In this document: positions 30,879 to 41,494 of the stretch, one piece after another | Position numbering within the stretch: the first letter of the stretch is position 1 | Layout of the letters: every line of letters starts with the position of its first letter | Origin: Polynucleobacter sp. Adler-ghost | GTDB taxonomy: Bacteria; Pseudomonadota; Gammaproteobacteria; Burkholderiales; Burkholderiaceae | Direction of reading: 5' to 3' | Length of the DNA: 64,000 nt | Assembly: GCF_018688495.1 (NCBI RefSeq) | Contig: NZ_CP061320.1 | Coordinates: 1,150,586-1,214,585, forward strand | Translations under genes and position numbers: made by a program | The notes under the pieces: model-generated | Database searches by the model: none | Told to the model about the DNA's origin: nothing | The model's input: the letters and a program-made list of their open reading frames with translations, nothing else

Positions 30879-31655
30879 TTACTGCAAGTACGGCGTTGGA
30901 TTTACAGGCTTGCCATTCACGCGTAATTCGAAGTGGAGCTTGACTGAAGTCGCATCGGTATCACCCATCTCGGCAATCTTCTGACCCTTCTTAACTGAAT
31001 CACCCTCTTTCACCAAGAGTGTGCGATTGTGAGCATAGGCCGTCAGATATGTATTGTCATGCTTGATGATGATCAGGTTGCCGTAGCCACGCAAGCTGTT
31101 GCCAGCGTAAACCACCTTGCCTTCAGAAGCTGCCATTACAGGCTCGCCTAACTTACCTGCAATATCAATACCCTTGGTCTTTTCACTGAAATCATCTGTG
31201 ACCTTACCTTTAGCTGGCCACGATAAACGAATACCCGGCTCAGCAACGATTTCTTTAGGGACTTCTTTGGCAGCATCTACTTTTGGCGCATCGGTTTTGG
31301 GGGTATCGCCAGCTGTTTTCGGAATTGGCTTCACAGTCATTTTGCTATTGGCTGGCGGCCTTACCAAAATGAGCTCATCTACTTCAATTAAGTTTGGGTT
31401 CGATAAATTATTCCACTGCACTAAATCGCGTGGAGACTGACCGTTATCTAATGCAATCCTCGCCAAGGTATCACCGCGTTTAACGCGATAGTAGCCTGGA
31501 GGAGTTGGCTCACTGCTGCCACCGCCACCGCTACGATCAACCACAGTCGCTGGCTTAGCTCTCGGGGTAGTTGAGCAACCGACATTGAGTAGCAAAGAAG
31601 TGATTGCCAGTATCAGTAGGAGGTATTTAGATGGGAGATTCATAGGAATTTTCAT
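30879..31655 (-). CDS. nlpD: LysM and M23 peptidase-domain lipoprotein (NlpD-like)
   Basis: The 258 residues start with a lipoprotein signal ([16 protein letters not shown], lipobox Cys near residue 27). A LysM domain follows ([19 protein letters not shown], about 53-100), then a Lys/Pro-rich linker and a LytM/M23 domain ([24 protein letters not shown]). The zinc ligands of active M23 enzymes are largely replaced, because H-x-H appears as LHFELRV while the first site is GIDIA rather than HxxxD. As in E. coli NlpD it therefore probably activates amidases such as AmiC instead of cutting peptidoglycan. Its start overlaps pcm by 4 bp. Confidence 0.9.
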   Translation of the reverse strand: MKIPMNLPSKYLLLILAITSLLLNVGCSTTPRAKPATVVDRSGGGGSSEPTPPGYYRVKRGDTLARIALDNGQSPRDLVQWNNLSNPNLIEVDELILVRPPANSKMTVKPIPKTAGDTPKTDAPKVDAAKEVPKEIVAEPGIRLSWPAKGKVTDDFSEKTKGIDIAGKLGEPVMAASEGKVVYAGNSLRGYGNLIIIKHDNTYLTAYAHNRTLLVKEGDSVKKGQKIAEMGDTDATSVKLHFELRVNGKPVNPTPYLQ

Positions 31656-32308
31656 ACTACCCCTGATTGTAAGGGGACAAAAAAGACCTCGTCCAGAACG
31701 GTTCTTTGATAGCGCTGGGAGCTCATCCGCTCAACCATGATCAATTGCTGTTCTTTCTCATTCTTGGCAACCGGGGCCACTAGGCGTCCGCCAATGGCCA
31801 ATTGATCCAATAAGGCGTCTGGAATACCTAAACCTGCAGCTGCCAGAATGATTCCATCAAAAGGGGCTGCTTGAGGCAAACCTAGGATGCCATCGCCATA
31901 AATGAGGCGTAGGTTTTTAATCCGGAAGGGTCGCAACCTCTCTCTTGCCATATCGTGTAATGGACGAATACGCTCGATTGAATACACCTCATCCGATAAC
32001 AAACTGAGAACGGCTGCCTGGTATCCACAGCCAGTACCAATCTCCAATACTTTTCCTAAAGATTGCTTGGGCTTATGCAAAAGCTCAATCATGCGTGCCA
32101 CTACCGATGGCTTGGAAATCGTTTGCGAGTGACCGATTGGTAAAGCGGTATCTTCGTAGGCTTGAGGATGCATACCTGCATCCATAAATGCATGGCGCGG
32201 GACGGTAGCAATGGCCTCTAAGGTTTTGCCGTGCTTCACTCCAGCAGCAAGAACTTTGGCTGCTAAAGCTTGCCGATGGCCAGCGTTACGTTCTGCCGCT
32301 GACTTCAA
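31652..32308 (-). CDS. pcm: protein-L-isoaspartate O-methyltransferase
   Basis: This SAM-dependent repair enzyme methylates isoaspartyl residues in aged proteins. The 218 residues include [30 protein letters not shown], the SAM motif [18 protein letters not shown] and [10 protein letters not shown]. It is coupled to surE upstream and to the nlpD-like gene downstream by 4-bp overlaps. Confidence 0.95.
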   Translation of the reverse strand: MKSAAERNAGHRQALAAKVLAAGVKHGKTLEAIATVPRHAFMDAGMHPQAYEDTALPIGHSQTISKPSVVARMIELLHKPKQSLGKVLEIGTGCGYQAAVLSLLSDEVYSIERIRPLHDMARERLRPFRIKNLRLIYGDGILGLPQAAPFDGIILAAAGLGIPDALLDQLAIGGRLVAPVAKNEKEQQLIMVERMSSQRYQRTVLDEVFFVPLQSGVV

Positions 32309-33099
32309 CCGCGTGTCCAGCCATCAGCCCGCATGGCAGCCAAGCGCGCATGATGCGTTAGATCTAATTGCATCGGCGTGATGGAGATGCACCCCTCATC
32401 AATGGCATGAAAGTCTGTACCTTCAGAGCTGTCTTTGGCATGTCCTGCTGCACCAATCCAATAAATATCATCACCACGTGGACTTTTTTGCACCACTACC
32501 GGTTGCGAGTGATGGCGATTACCTAAGCGCGTCACACGCCAGCGATTAAGGTCAGCATAGGGGCGATTCGGAATGTTGACGTTGAGTAAGGTAGCGGCGC
32601 CATCGGTGTGGGTCACATTGGATGCCAGGGTTTGCGCGACGATATCGTGCGCTGCTTTGGCGGCATCTTCAATCCGGTTCCAGCCCTTATCGATTTGTGA
32701 AAAGGCAATTCCTGGAACACCAAACATCACACCTTCTACTGCGGCAGCTACAGTGCCCGAGTACAGGGTATCTTCACCCATGTTCTCGCCTTGATTGATA
32801 CCAGAAACTACCAAGTCTGGCTTCTCATCCAAGAAACCCGTCATGGCGATATGTACACAATCGGTCGGCGTGCCATTAATAAATAGGAAGCCATCGCGCT
32901 CACCACCTGCCACCCGATGAATTGATAGTGGTCGTGAGAGTGTTAACGAGTTCGATGCACCACTGTGATTTTGCTCAGGAGCAATTACTGTAACTCGACC
33001 TAATGGGCGAATGGCGTTGACCAAAGCTAAAAGACCAGGCGCAAGATAGCCATCATCATTTGAAATCAGAATATGTGGCTGTTTTGTGTTTTCACTCAT
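32305..33099 (-). CDS. surE: 5'/3'-nucleotidase SurE
   Basis: This metal-dependent nucleoside monophosphatase is a survival protein. The start is taken as ATG 33099 ([22 protein letters not shown]), with the Asp pair DD and the Asn/Ser metal ligands visible ([15 protein letters not shown]). [22 protein letters not shown] is the other active-site loop. The order surE-pcm-nlpD is the classical stationary-phase cluster, but the usual rpoS gene is not next in line here. Confidence 0.96.
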   Translation of the reverse strand: MSENTKQPHILISNDDGYLAPGLLALVNAIRPLGRVTVIAPEQNHSGASNSLTLSRPLSIHRVAGGERDGFLFINGTPTDCVHIAMTGFLDEKPDLVVSGINQGENMGEDTLYSGTVAAAVEGVMFGVPGIAFSQIDKGWNRIEDAAKAAHDIVAQTLASNVTHTDGAATLLNVNIPNRPYADLNRWRVTRLGNRHHSQPVVVQKSPRGDDIYWIGAAGHAKDSSEGTDFHAIDEGCISITPMQLDLTHHARLAAMRADGWTRG

Positions 33100-33124
33100 C
33101 AATATCAATGCTTTCTTAGCAGCC

Positions 33125-36100
33125 CTAAGCTTTTGCTATCTTCGTTAATGCACGACCTCGGAACCATCCATATATTACTGGCAATACCAAGAGGGTCAAA
33201 ATAGTCGTCGTCACCATGCCACCCACAATTACTAGAGCCAAAGGACGTTGCGCTTCAGAGCCAATTGAATGGGATAAAGCGGCTGGCAAAAGTCCTAAGC
33301 CAGATAGTGCGGCGGTCATCAATACTGGACGCACACGCAAGGAGGCGCCCTCCACCATCACATCTTTCATCTCACCATGCTCGGTAGCCGCCGTCTTATT
33401 AATAAAGGAGATCAGAATGACACCGTCCTGAATCGCGATACCGAACAAGGATAAGAATCCAAAGAAAGCAGAAATACTTAAGGTCTCGCCTGCAAGGTGC
33501 AAGGCAATCACACCGCCAATGGCAGCAAATGGTACGTTAATCATCACGATCACTGCGTCACGGAAATTACCAAAAGCACTTACTAGCAACAAGAAGATAC
33601 CCAGTAAGGCCAAGGGCACGATCAGCATCAACTTCTTCTGCGCCTGCTTCATTTGATTAAATTGACCATCCCAGCTAATCGAATAGTTAGGTGGCAAGGT
33701 GATGTTTTTCTCAACCAAAAACTGTGCATCCTCTACAGCACTACCTAGGTCACGGCCACGGACGCTAAATTTAATTGCAATATAGCGCTTACCTGCTTCA
33801 CGATAAATAAAGAACGGACCATCACTAAGCTGAACCGTTGCGACCATCGACAAAGGAATCGCTGCCCCACTTGGTGAATCTACTAAGAGGTGCCCAATAT
33901 CCGCAATATCATTACGGCTGCCTTCATTTAAACGAATGGCAATCCCGAACGTTTTTTCATCTTCTAAGAGATTAGTCACTGCGGCTCCACCAATAGCGTT
34001 AGCGACTACCGTCTCAATGTCACTCACATTAATACCGTAGCGAGCGGCGCGCTCACGATCAATCTGAATATTGAGAGTTGGTTGACCAAGTTCTTTCAAA
34101 ATACCTTCATCAGCAACCCCGCGAACCTTCTTCAGCTGTTCAATCACCTCGTGGGCTTTTTGATCTAGCACTTCTAAGTCCGTGCCATATATCTTGACGG
34201 AGTTCTCACCCTTCACGCCTGAGAGCGCTTCATTGACGTTGTCCTGAATATATTGCGAGAAACTATAGGTGATGCCAGGGATCTTATTGAGCTCACTCTC
34301 TAAATGGATAATCAAATCCTTTTTACTAGAGCCCTTTGGCATCTTGTCCGGACTCTTCAGATATAGACCGTACTCTTGATTAAATACACCAGTGGAATCC
34401 GTGCCATCATCAGGTCGACCAATCTGGGCAGCAACCTTTTCAATCTCAGGTTGCTTTAAGAATGTTTCGCGCAACTGATTGGCTACCTTGACGGAGTAAT
34501 CTAGATCTACTGTATTTGGCAAAGTAACGCGTAACCAAATATTATTTTCTTCTAGAGTGGGTAGGAATGCCGTCCCCAGACGAGTCACACTCAATAAGGT
34601 CAGACCCAAAACAAAGACTGCGACAGAGAAGACAGTTAACGGACGATCCATCCACTTTCTCAAGAGCGGTTTGTACGCATTGAGAAGCTTAGTGATAAAT
34701 CCTGGTGGCTTGTGATGCAAGTTCTCGCCAAAGACCAAAGAGATCATGGCGGGCAAGAAAGTCAAACTCAGAATTACAGCCGCAATCAACGCAAAGCCCA
34801 TCGTAAATGCCATCGGCTTAAAGATGATGCCCTCAACTCCACCCATAAAGAACAATGGGGAGTAGGCAACAATAATGATCCCTGTGGAATAGATCATGGC
34901 GCGCTGTACTTCACTCGTTGCCAAAATAATGCTTTGGTTGAGGCGCTTACCACCTTCCTCTAAGTGACGCATCACGTTCTCGGTCAGAATGACGGCTGAG
35001 TCAACGATGACTCCAAAGTCAATGGCGCCTAAGGAGATTAAGTTGGCTGGCACACTCCAAAGATGCATCTGAATAAACGATACACAAAGTGCCAAGGGGA
35101 TTACTGCTGCAACTACTGCTGCTGCCCGCAAATTACCTAAGAAGAAAAATAGCACTGCCAATACTAATGAGATACCAAAAAACAGGGTGTGCTTCACGGT
35201 ACCAATGGTGATATCTAAGAGCACCTGTCTGTCATAGAAGGGCTTTACTTGGATGCCAGGCGGAAGAACTTGCCTATTAATATTGTCAACCGTACTGCGG
35301 ACACGCGCTAACACTTCGGTGGCATCTTCGCCACGACGTAAGTAAACGATACCCTCTACTGAATCTGGGTTGTCATTGAACTGGAATAAGCCTAAGCGCG
35401 GTGCATTACCAATCTCGACTCTAGCGACATCACCAATTCGAACTGGCACATTATTGCGAATAGTAATCACAACCCGCTTAATGTCATCAATATTTTTTAG
35501 CAGGCCTACACCACGCACCACAAATTGCTGCTCGCCACTTGGCAACAGTCCGCCACCCGTGTTGCTGTTGGCATTGGTTAAAGCAGCAATAAGTTCATTG
35601 ACCGTTACGCCCTTAGATTGCAGACTTTCTGGGCTAACAATCACCTGATACTGACGTACCTTGCCACCAAATGAGGAGACATCAGCCACGCCGGGGGTTT
35701 GCTTTAAGGCCTTATAAATATCGTAATTCTGTAATGTTTTTAATTGGGTGGAAGAGGCGTAATCCGACTTGACCTCGTAACGCATGATCTCACCAGTAGC
35801 ATCAGAATCTGGACTGACGCTTGAAGTGACTCCAGGCGGAAAGGCCACATTAGACAAACTGGTAATGAAACGTTGGCGTGCTCGAAATGGGTCTGTCGTG
35901 TCATCGAATTTGAGTGTGACAACTGATAAACCAAATAAAGAAACTGAGCGGAAAGCTTGTAGTCCAGGAATACCTGCTAATGCATTCTCAACGGGGATGG
36001 TAACTTGCTGCTCTACCTCAGTAGTACTTCTACCGGGCCACTGAGAAATCGCCTGAATGGTTAGTGGCGCCACTCCTGGATATGGCTGAATTGGCAACTT

Positions 36101-36202
36101 AGAAAGACTGAACATCCCCAAGCCGAGGAGCACGACTGAGCCAACGATAACCAGCACGCGTTTCTCAAGCACGCCTCGAATAAAGGAGGTAAATGCGCTC
36201 AC
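33125..36202 (-). CDS. CusA/CzcA-type RND efflux pump
   Basis: This 1025-residue inner-membrane antiporter has the RND layout. A first membrane helix ([21 protein letters not shown]) is followed by a periplasmic loop, helices 2-6, a second periplasmic loop and helices 8-12. The heavy-metal branch motif is visible in TM4, [27 protein letters not shown], with the proton-relay acids. TM11 carries [16 protein letters not shown]. The family exports Cu/Ag, Zn/Co/Cd or similar cations, and the exact metal is not clear from sequence. It sits directly after its adaptor gene with no gap. Confidence 0.94.
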   Translation of the reverse strand: MSAFTSFIRGVLEKRVLVIVGSVVLLGLGMFSLSKLPIQPYPGVAPLTIQAISQWPGRSTTEVEQQVTIPVENALAGIPGLQAFRSVSLFGLSVVTLKFDDTTDPFRARQRFITSLSNVAFPPGVTSSVSPDSDATGEIMRYEVKSDYASSTQLKTLQNYDIYKALKQTPGVADVSSFGGKVRQYQVIVSPESLQSKGVTVNELIAALTNANSNTGGGLLPSGEQQFVVRGVGLLKNIDDIKRVVITIRNNVPVRIGDVARVEIGNAPRLGLFQFNDNPDSVEGIVYLRRGEDATEVLARVRSTVDNINRQVLPPGIQVKPFYDRQVLLDITIGTVKHTLFFGISLVLAVLFFFLGNLRAAAVVAAVIPLALCVSFIQMHLWSVPANLISLGAIDFGVIVDSAVILTENVMRHLEEGGKRLNQSIILATSEVQRAMIYSTGIIIVAYSPLFFMGGVEGIIFKPMAFTMGFALIAAVILSLTFLPAMISLVFGENLHHKPPGFITKLLNAYKPLLRKWMDRPLTVFSVAVFVLGLTLLSVTRLGTAFLPTLEENNIWLRVTLPNTVDLDYSVKVANQLRETFLKQPEIEKVAAQIGRPDDGTDSTGVFNQEYGLYLKSPDKMPKGSSKKDLIIHLESELNKIPGITYSFSQYIQDNVNEALSGVKGENSVKIYGTDLEVLDQKAHEVIEQLKKVRGVADEGILKELGQPTLNIQIDRERAARYGINVSDIETVVANAIGGAAVTNLLEDEKTFGIAIRLNEGSRNDIADIGHLLVDSPSGAAIPLSMVATVQLSDGPFFIYREAGKRYIAIKFSVRGRDLGSAVEDAQFLVEKNITLPPNYSISWDGQFNQMKQAQKKLMLIVPLALLGIFLLLVSAFGNFRDAVIVMINVPFAAIGGVIALHLAGETLSISAFFGFLSLFGIAIQDGVILISFINKTAATEHGEMKDVMVEGASLRVRPVLMTAALSGLGLLPAALSHSIGSEAQRPLALVIVGGMVTTTILTLLVLPVIYGWFRGRALTKIAKA

Positions 36203-37477
36203 TTAGTCTTCCTGTTTAGCAAATCGATCATTTAACAAAACAGCGCCTTCAGCCAAGATACGCGCACCAGGCTCAACACCTTCAGTAATCGCAAAGGTCT
36301 TACTGTTCAGGTCATAGCCTTTAACTGGGAGACGGCGATAAGCTTCGTCCCCCACTTTGGTAATGACATAACGCATCTCCCGTATGCGCACTACGGCAGT
36401 TTGTGGCACAACGATAGCGTCCGCCATGCCGGTTGTCAGTTTTGCTGAAGCATACATATCCGGACGCAAGAGATCGTCATCATTCTCAATGTTTGCGCGA
36501 ATTAATAAAGCTCGAGTTTGCGGATCCACCGTGGGAGCCACATAGTTTGCATATGCCACAAACTCTTTACCGGGATAAGCCTCTACTTGCAGCACCATTT
36601 TTTGGCCCGGCTTCACAAAACGAAAATCTTGTTCAAACACATTGCCTAAGAACCACAGTTGCTTTGGGTCTGCCAAGGTAGCAATCACATCACCCGAATT
36701 CACTACTGATCCTGGCTCTACATTGCGTTTAACCACCACCCCCTTTAAGGGAGCACGCATGATTAAATTACCCTGAGTCCTGCCAGTGGTTTCAATCGAT
36801 CTGATATCAGCATCGCCAGCACCTAGATTGCGCATACGGCTTGCTGCAGCTTGCTGAGTAATACGGGCATCACCGAGTAAATCACTCATAGTCTTAGTGG
36901 ATTCCAATACCTTAGCGGTTTTGGATGAGAGTAAATACTCTTGTTGTGCCGAAATAAATTCGGGACTATAGAGCTCTACAACGGGGGAGCCTATATTGAC
37001 TTCAGCGCCATCAAAAGCGTAAATACGCTCCACTCGACCGGGCGCGCGTGCAGATAAGACTTTAGATTTTTCGGCATTAAATGCTAGGCGGCCTGGCACT
37101 TTAATATCCACTGGTACCTGCACTTTGATCGCAGTTTGGAAGGTGTAAATTTCTGGATTCAGTTTGATGCCCGGGAGTTTTAATTCCAAAATACCGCTCT
37201 TATCTACTTTGAGTGCTTTATCAGAGGCTTCAATTTTGACAGTACGATTTACATTGGTAATACGGCCTAAAACGATACCAATTGAGAGAATGGCGAATGC
37301 AACAGCAGCCAAACGAACGCGATGACGATTTTGAGGAGTCAAGTTCCAATACAGGCCGGCAACACTAGCAAAAGCTAGCTGCAATCGATGACCACCAAAA
37401 CGCAAGGCCTTATCAGTAACAGGCTTTGCCTTATCGGCTAACTGCTTTAGAAAAGAAAGAATTTGGTCTTTCAACAC
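36203..37477 (-). CDS. RND efflux periplasmic adaptor (CusB-like)
   Basis: The 424 residues contain one N-terminal membrane segment (VRLAAVAFAILSIGIVLGRI, about 53-72) and a barrel-sandwich hybrid with APGRVERIYAFDGAEVNIGSPVVELYSPE. A helical hairpin (QEYLLSSKTAKVLES), the second lipoyl half (LIMRAPLKGVVVKRNVEPGSVV) and a beta-barrel follow. It links the RND pump to the outer-membrane channel. It has no clear methionine-rich metal site, which argues against a pure Cu/Ag role. Confidence 0.92.
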   Translation of the reverse strand: MLKDQILSFLKQLADKAKPVTDKALRFGGHRLQLAFASVAGLYWNLTPQNRHRVRLAAVAFAILSIGIVLGRITNVNRTVKIEASDKALKVDKSGILELKLPGIKLNPEIYTFQTAIKVQVPVDIKVPGRLAFNAEKSKVLSARAPGRVERIYAFDGAEVNIGSPVVELYSPEFISAQQEYLLSSKTAKVLESTKTMSDLLGDARITQQAAASRMRNLGAGDADIRSIETTGRTQGNLIMRAPLKGVVVKRNVEPGSVVNSGDVIATLADPKQLWFLGNVFEQDFRFVKPGQKMVLQVEAYPGKEFVAYANYVAPTVDPQTRALLIRANIENDDDLLRPDMYASAKLTTGMADAIVVPQTAVVRIREMRYVITKVGDEAYRRLPVKGYDLNSKTFAITEGVEPGARILAEGAVLLNDRFAKQED

Positions 37478-37483
37478 TGCTCC

Positions 37484-38956
37484 TTAAAAAGGTTCTTTGC
37501 CAGATGTCACCAGCAATACTGCTTGCGCTTGTAATAGATTACTCTCTGCAAGCGCCAATTGAACTTCAAGATTACGCAATTGCGTTTGCGCTGTCAGCAA
37601 ATCATTAAACCCCTGACCATTATTCGAGTACTGAGTTAAGCCGACCTTATAAGCAGCATCTGCTTGAGGGACTTGGCGCTCTTTTAAAAACTGGGTTTGA
37701 TTCTTAGCCTGCTCATAGCCAGCATAAGCACTATTGACGGCCAACACAATTTGTTGACGATTGGAGATATTGCCTGCCTCGGCAGCCGCTTGATTGCGCT
37801 GCGCCTGCTCTACACCATATCTCTCTTTGGTAAAGAAATATAGTGGAATGATGAGATCAAGCTCTAGCTGATAAAACATTGCGCCGTTGTTGGCAGAAAA
37901 TGGACCGCGTGGTGTAAATGAAGACCCAATCACCTGAAAATCGGGCAAGTAAGCCTTCTTAGCCAGATCAACACCCTTACGCGCTGCCTCGAGCTGCAGC
38001 GCAGAACTCTTTAATGAAGGATGACTGGTTTCAGCATAGTCTTCTAACTCTAGCAAAGTTGGCACGCTGTTCATGGCACGACGCACATCACCACGCAAGA
38101 CGAGTTTTTCTCTCGAGTGGCGACCTACTAAAGTATTGATATTGTTTAAGGCGACCGATAGCTGACGCTCAACATTAAATTGATCCGCCTGAGCTGCGCT
38201 TTGCGCTACTTGCGCATTGAGGTACTCAACATAAGCAGCAGCATTGTTGGCATAGCGCGCTTTGGCTACGTTCTTAATCATCTCCAAACGCATGACTGAT
38301 TCTTTGAGCACCTGTAACTGCTTTTGTGATGCCAATGCGGTGTAATACAAGGTAGATAACTGAGCGCCTAGCTGTAAGTAGGTAGATTCGCTTTGCGCTA
38401 AGAGTGCTTCAGCATTGGTATTGGCGATATCGGATGCCAAACTCTTCTTACCTGGAAACTGAAATGGCTGGGCTATCGAGATAGAGTTATTGTTACTGAT
38501 ACCACCAGGATTTGCAGCACTAGGCGTATTAGCCCCACCTAATGCAAATGGAGAATTCACCGGCATACCAGACCACACCAAACCCACCTGAGGATTGGCT
38601 GGTGAATTAATCTGCGGCACGGTTGCCTTGGCAGATAAATAGGCCTCACGCAATGAAGACAATTGTGGGTTATTGAGCTTGAGCTCATTCCACAGTTGAC
38701 GCAAATCCATATCCGTTGGACCCGATGGTGCACCCTTGGTATAAATCTTAGGGGTATCGCTCTTGGTTACCGGTGCAAATAGTGATGCGGCATTTGCAGG
38801 GTTGGCGGTCTCATTACTGATTACTGGCGGCGTTGATAATGAATCGTTAGATTGACTCACTTGCACTGTGACACTGGCTGGAATCGGAGCATTGATCTGG
38901 GCAAATACAGGGGAGGCAAAAATCAGCGAGGCGAATACACAGGCAACCCGTTTCAT
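37484..38956 (-). CDS. TolC-family outer-membrane efflux channel
   Basis: From ATG 38956 the product starts MKRVACVFASLIFASPVFA, a clear signal peptide. The frame further upstream has no translation signals. The mature protein has two OEP repeats of long coiled-coil helices (from LRQLWNELKLNNPQLSSLREAYL, and from LELEDYAETSHPSLKSSALQLEAARKGVDLAKKAYLP) with beta strands between them. It is the first gene of the efflux operon, followed by adaptor and pump with gaps of only 6 and 0 bp. Confidence 0.92.
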   Translation of the reverse strand: MKRVACVFASLIFASPVFAQINAPIPASVTVQVSQSNDSLSTPPVISNETANPANAASLFAPVTKSDTPKIYTKGAPSGPTDMDLRQLWNELKLNNPQLSSLREAYLSAKATVPQINSPANPQVGLVWSGMPVNSPFALGGANTPSAANPGGISNNNSISIAQPFQFPGKKSLASDIANTNAEALLAQSESTYLQLGAQLSTLYYTALASQKQLQVLKESVMRLEMIKNVAKARYANNAAAYVEYLNAQVAQSAAQADQFNVERQLSVALNNINTLVGRHSREKLVLRGDVRRAMNSVPTLLELEDYAETSHPSLKSSALQLEAARKGVDLAKKAYLPDFQVIGSSFTPRGPFSANNGAMFYQLELDLIIPLYFFTKERYGVEQAQRNQAAAEAGNISNRQQIVLAVNSAYAGYEQAKNQTQFLKERQVPQADAAYKVGLTQYSNNGQGFNDLLTAQTQLRNLEVQLALAESNLLQAQAVLLVTSGKEPF

Positions 38957-39092
38957 GGGGATTGCAGTAGCAATAACAAATTCGCTCGTTTTTATCTGGC
39001 CGTAAATCAAATCGGCTACCTCTAAATCTGTACTAATGCTGTTTTTGTAGCCCAAAACACAGGTTTACCTATGCTTGCAAGGGAATTAGAAG

Positions 39093-39133
39093 ATTATAGG
39101 TGAGAAACTCCAAAAGGCGAATTATTGGAGTTT
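39093..39133 (-). promoter_or_regulatory. efflux-operon promoter and dyad operator
   Basis: On the minus strand a perfect TATAAT (-10) lies at 39098-39093. A 9-bp perfect inverted repeat, AAACTCCAA / TTGGAGTTT with an 11-bp spacer, spans 39105-39133 and covers the -35 position. This looks like a regulator-binding site. As a terminator for the porin gene it lacks a T-tract. Confidence 0.5.
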
Positions 39134-39185
39134 TATAACTTATTGATTATAAAGAAAATAATGAATCTGAGCGGCCTTGAAAGGC

Positions 39186-40604
39186 TCAAAACTCGGCATG
39201 AATCCTGAATGACAGGATGTTGACCGGTCCGCGGGCAGAGTTATAAGCTGGATTGATGATGTGTTGGAAGTTCAAACCGGCAAGCACATTCTTGATCACC
39301 GTAGCGTTGTAATAGACCTCACCAATCCGCTCAGGTGAATAAGAAATCGTCTGATTTGGACTAGCGTAGTCACCAATGAAATAAGACACACCTCCTGCTT
39401 TTAGGTAGCTGCGACGATAGCTTGATAAACCATTTTGCATTGCAGAGATACCAATACTGTCATGCGGCCGCTTCCAACTAGTGCCGTTCATGCCCATGCC
39501 CACAGATATGGAATTGTCTGCCTCAGTAAAAGACATTGTTTCAGTATGACCATCAGAGGTAAAGGCGCGGCCATAAATGCCAAGGTCTTTCGTGAGAGCC
39601 TGTTCACCATGCAGACCAATACCCGTTTTGATCTGCATATTGTTGCGGACATTATTAATCGCTTGAGTACCTTGGCGAGCACTCGGATCTTGTTCAATGT
39701 AATTAGTAGCATCCGAGAAACGTGCCAACATCATTTTGTTGCGATAGGCCAAAACGCTGACCTTGCCAGGCAGATCGGCAATGTTGTGCTGACGCTCTAC
39801 TTCTACTTGATCACCATAGGTATTGAAGACTTGCCAATTGAGGTCACGACCATTCGGTGATTTAGGGGCGAGCATGCGGGAGGCGCGCATGACCCAGTGA
39901 TCGAGATACCACTCGCCCGCCAAGCCCCAGCTATAGCCTCTGGCATCGGCTGCATAGTCATAGGCTAGATAGGTCATATTGCCCCAGTTCATGAACTGAA
40001 CACGGGGATCTTTAGCATAACGGCTGTCATCAAAAATATCGAGTGTGGAGAACTGACCGCCAGTCAGTACGACGCGATTACTACTCACTGTCTGAGTAAT
40101 TTGATTGGCTTCATTCTCCAGAACAACTTTATCGCCTTCTTGATTAATGATGTGGCGCGCAAAAGCGCGAGCAGAATACATTTTGGCCTGCGCACCATTG
40201 GCTTTGGTCGCCTCACCATTTGAAAAGCCACCTAAACCATTTAAGTTAGAAAAAGGAACTCCAGAAATTACCTCTGGATTAAAGTAAATATCAGTATCTG
40301 GTGCAATACGAGCACCCATGAATAAGGTGCCTGACCAGGTATAGCTCATCGCCTTATCGCTGGACAGACTTCGTATGCCGGAGTACGAAGATGTGAAGTT
40401 GTTGTAACGCTGATTGATATACGTAGTCTGACCGTGGACATTGACTGGCAATCCAAAGAGCTCCCCTTCTGTAGGAAAGCTCTCAATCGGAGAAGCAAAG
40501 GTTGCGATTTGATCTGAACCAGACCCTGCCTTCTGTGCGTGCGCAGTCGAGCTACCAAAGGCAGCAAGCAAGCTCAACAGGAGAAGATAGGATTTGCGGG
40601 TCAT
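39186..40604 (-). CDS. OprB-like carbohydrate porin
   Basis: This 472-residue outer-membrane barrel has a signal peptide (LLLLSLLAAFGSSTAHA, cleavage near residue 23). It has many alternating amphipathic strands and a C-terminal Phe (SFRIHAEF) typical of Bam substrates. NVHGQTTYINQRYNNFTSSYSGIRSL resembles the start of OprB-family porins seen beside metal-efflux genes in Burkholderiaceae. Its function, whether sugar uptake or general diffusion, cannot be settled here. It stands alone upstream of the efflux operon and has a tandem repeat in its promoter region. Confidence 0.78.
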   Translation of the reverse strand: MTRKSYLLLLSLLAAFGSSTAHAQKAGSGSDQIATFASPIESFPTEGELFGLPVNVHGQTTYINQRYNNFTSSYSGIRSLSSDKAMSYTWSGTLFMGARIAPDTDIYFNPEVISGVPFSNLNGLGGFSNGEATKANGAQAKMYSARAFARHIINQEGDKVVLENEANQITQTVSSNRVVLTGGQFSTLDIFDDSRYAKDPRVQFMNWGNMTYLAYDYAADARGYSWGLAGEWYLDHWVMRASRMLAPKSPNGRDLNWQVFNTYGDQVEVERQHNIADLPGKVSVLAYRNKMMLARFSDATNYIEQDPSARQGTQAINNVRNNMQIKTGIGLHGEQALTKDLGIYGRAFTSDGHTETMSFTEADNSISVGMGMNGTSWKRPHDSIGISAMQNGLSSYRRSYLKAGGVSYFIGDYASPNQTISYSPERIGEVYYNATVIKNVLAGLNFQHIINPAYNSARGPVNILSFRIHAEF

Positions 40605-40638
40605 TCACAATTTCACAATACTTAGCATCTATGACCAA

Positions 40639-40678
40639 TGAAACACTAAAAGAAACTAGAAGTAACTAGAAGTAACTA
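40639..40678. repeat. four tandem 10-bp units upstream of porin gene
   Basis: Units of 10 bp sharing the end AAC(A)CTA or AACTA follow each other: TGAAACACTA, AAAGAAACTA, GAAGTAACTA, GAAGTAACTA. The period equals one DNA turn, so a regulator or bending protein could bind the same face repeatedly. It lies 35-75 bp upstream of the porin start codon. Confidence 0.6.
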
Positions 40679-40813
40679 AAGGCCAGATCTGCCGGGGTAA
40701 AAACAAGACAGCTCGGATAGGCACGGTGTGAGGTTGAAACTCAACAGAGGTGCAGACCTAATTATCCCCAAAAAGAGCTAATTTACCTAGAATTTATGTC
40801 GATTCAGTGACCA

Positions 40814-41002
40814 TTAGAGTCCAGGGGATTGGGCATTGAGGATATCTAACAATCTTTTCCCCGTTAACTCGGAGTTGTTTTCCGCAAATTTTCCTAAGCA
40901 AACCCAATGTTCAATTTGTTGAGATGGCGATCTTTCGGTGACCTTACCAACCTCTCTTGCTTGTATTGATAGATTCTGAGATAGCCTAATTACTTTGGGC
41001 AT
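40814..41002 (-). CDS. ParD-like antitoxin-family protein
   Basis: This 62-residue protein starts MPKVIRLSQNLSIQAREVGKV and continues SPSQQIEHWVCLGKFAE. It matches the ParD-like antitoxin family, in which a short RHH-like N-terminus is followed by an (A/S)xQIEHWxxLG block. Its ATG overlaps the stop of the RelE-like gene by one base (TAATG), so the two are translated together. Having a second antitoxin-like gene after an intact RelB/RelE pair is unusual. Confidence 0.7.
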   Translation of the reverse strand: MPKVIRLSQNLSIQAREVGKVTERSPSQQIEHWVCLGKFAENNSELTGKRLLDILNAQSPGL

Positions 41003-41271
41003 TATTTGTAAACATGCTTTCGATCTCCAACACTCACGACAATAATACTGATCTCTCCATCATGAATGGAGGCAATAATCCTATAATCGCCGACCCGATA
41101 TCGCCAGTAGTCTCCATACTCCTTCCCTTTTAAAGCTTCGCCAAGAATTCTTGGGTCAGCTTGAACGGCAAGCCTCTCTCTGCAAAACTTAAAAATTCTT
41201 TTAGCTACTTTAGGATCAAATTTTCTTAATTGCTTTTCTGCTGATGGGGCAAACTCAATCAGCCAAACCAA
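41002..41271 (-). CDS. RelE/ParE-family toxin
   Basis: This 89-residue protein has the RelE/ParE fold signature. WLIEFAPSAEKQLRKFDPKVAKRIFKF opens it, then LKGKEYGDYWRYRVGDYRIIASI, and VVSVGDRKHVYK ends it. The C-terminal Arg/Lys/His/Tyr residues match RelE-type mRNA interferases that cut on the ribosome (RelE-like) rather than gyrase poisons. This is inferred from family likeness. It overlaps the upstream antitoxin gene by 17 bp. Confidence 0.9.
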   Translation of the reverse strand: MVWLIEFAPSAEKQLRKFDPKVAKRIFKFCRERLAVQADPRILGEALKGKEYGDYWRYRVGDYRIIASIHDGEISIIVVSVGDRKHVYK

Positions 41272-41479
41272 GATTTCGCTCCACTTGGTCCAATGGAATA
41301 GCTTTTACTTTGCCACTTTTTAATGCTCTCATACTCTTATCAGCTAGATATAAGTCTTCCATATCTTCCATATAAGCCAGAATCGCTTCGCGGGCATAAA
41401 AGGTTTTAGTTCGGCCAGTTGCCTTGGCTAAATTATCAAGTCTCAATTCAATTTCCTTAGGTAATCGTATTGCTAGCAT
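41255..41479 (-). CDS. RelB-like ribbon-helix-helix antitoxin
   Basis: This 74-residue protein begins MLAIRLPKEIELRLDNLAKATGRTKTFYAREAILAYMEDMEDLYLAD, a clear ribbon-helix-helix DNA-binding N-terminus. A flexible tail that would wrap the toxin follows. The start is very well supported by AAGGAGG (41484-41490) and by an operator-like palindrome at 41495. It is the first gene of the locus and should repress its own promoter. Confidence 0.9.
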   Translation of the reverse strand: MLAIRLPKEIELRLDNLAKATGRTKTFYAREAILAYMEDMEDLYLADKSMRALKSGKVKAIPLDQVERNLGLAD

Positions 41480-41494
41480 ATGACCTCCTTGTCT

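Noticed and set aside
39105..39133. Inverted repeat as a terminator of the porin gene
   Set aside because: No T-tract follows the stem on the minus strand, and the -10 element right after it argues for an operator.
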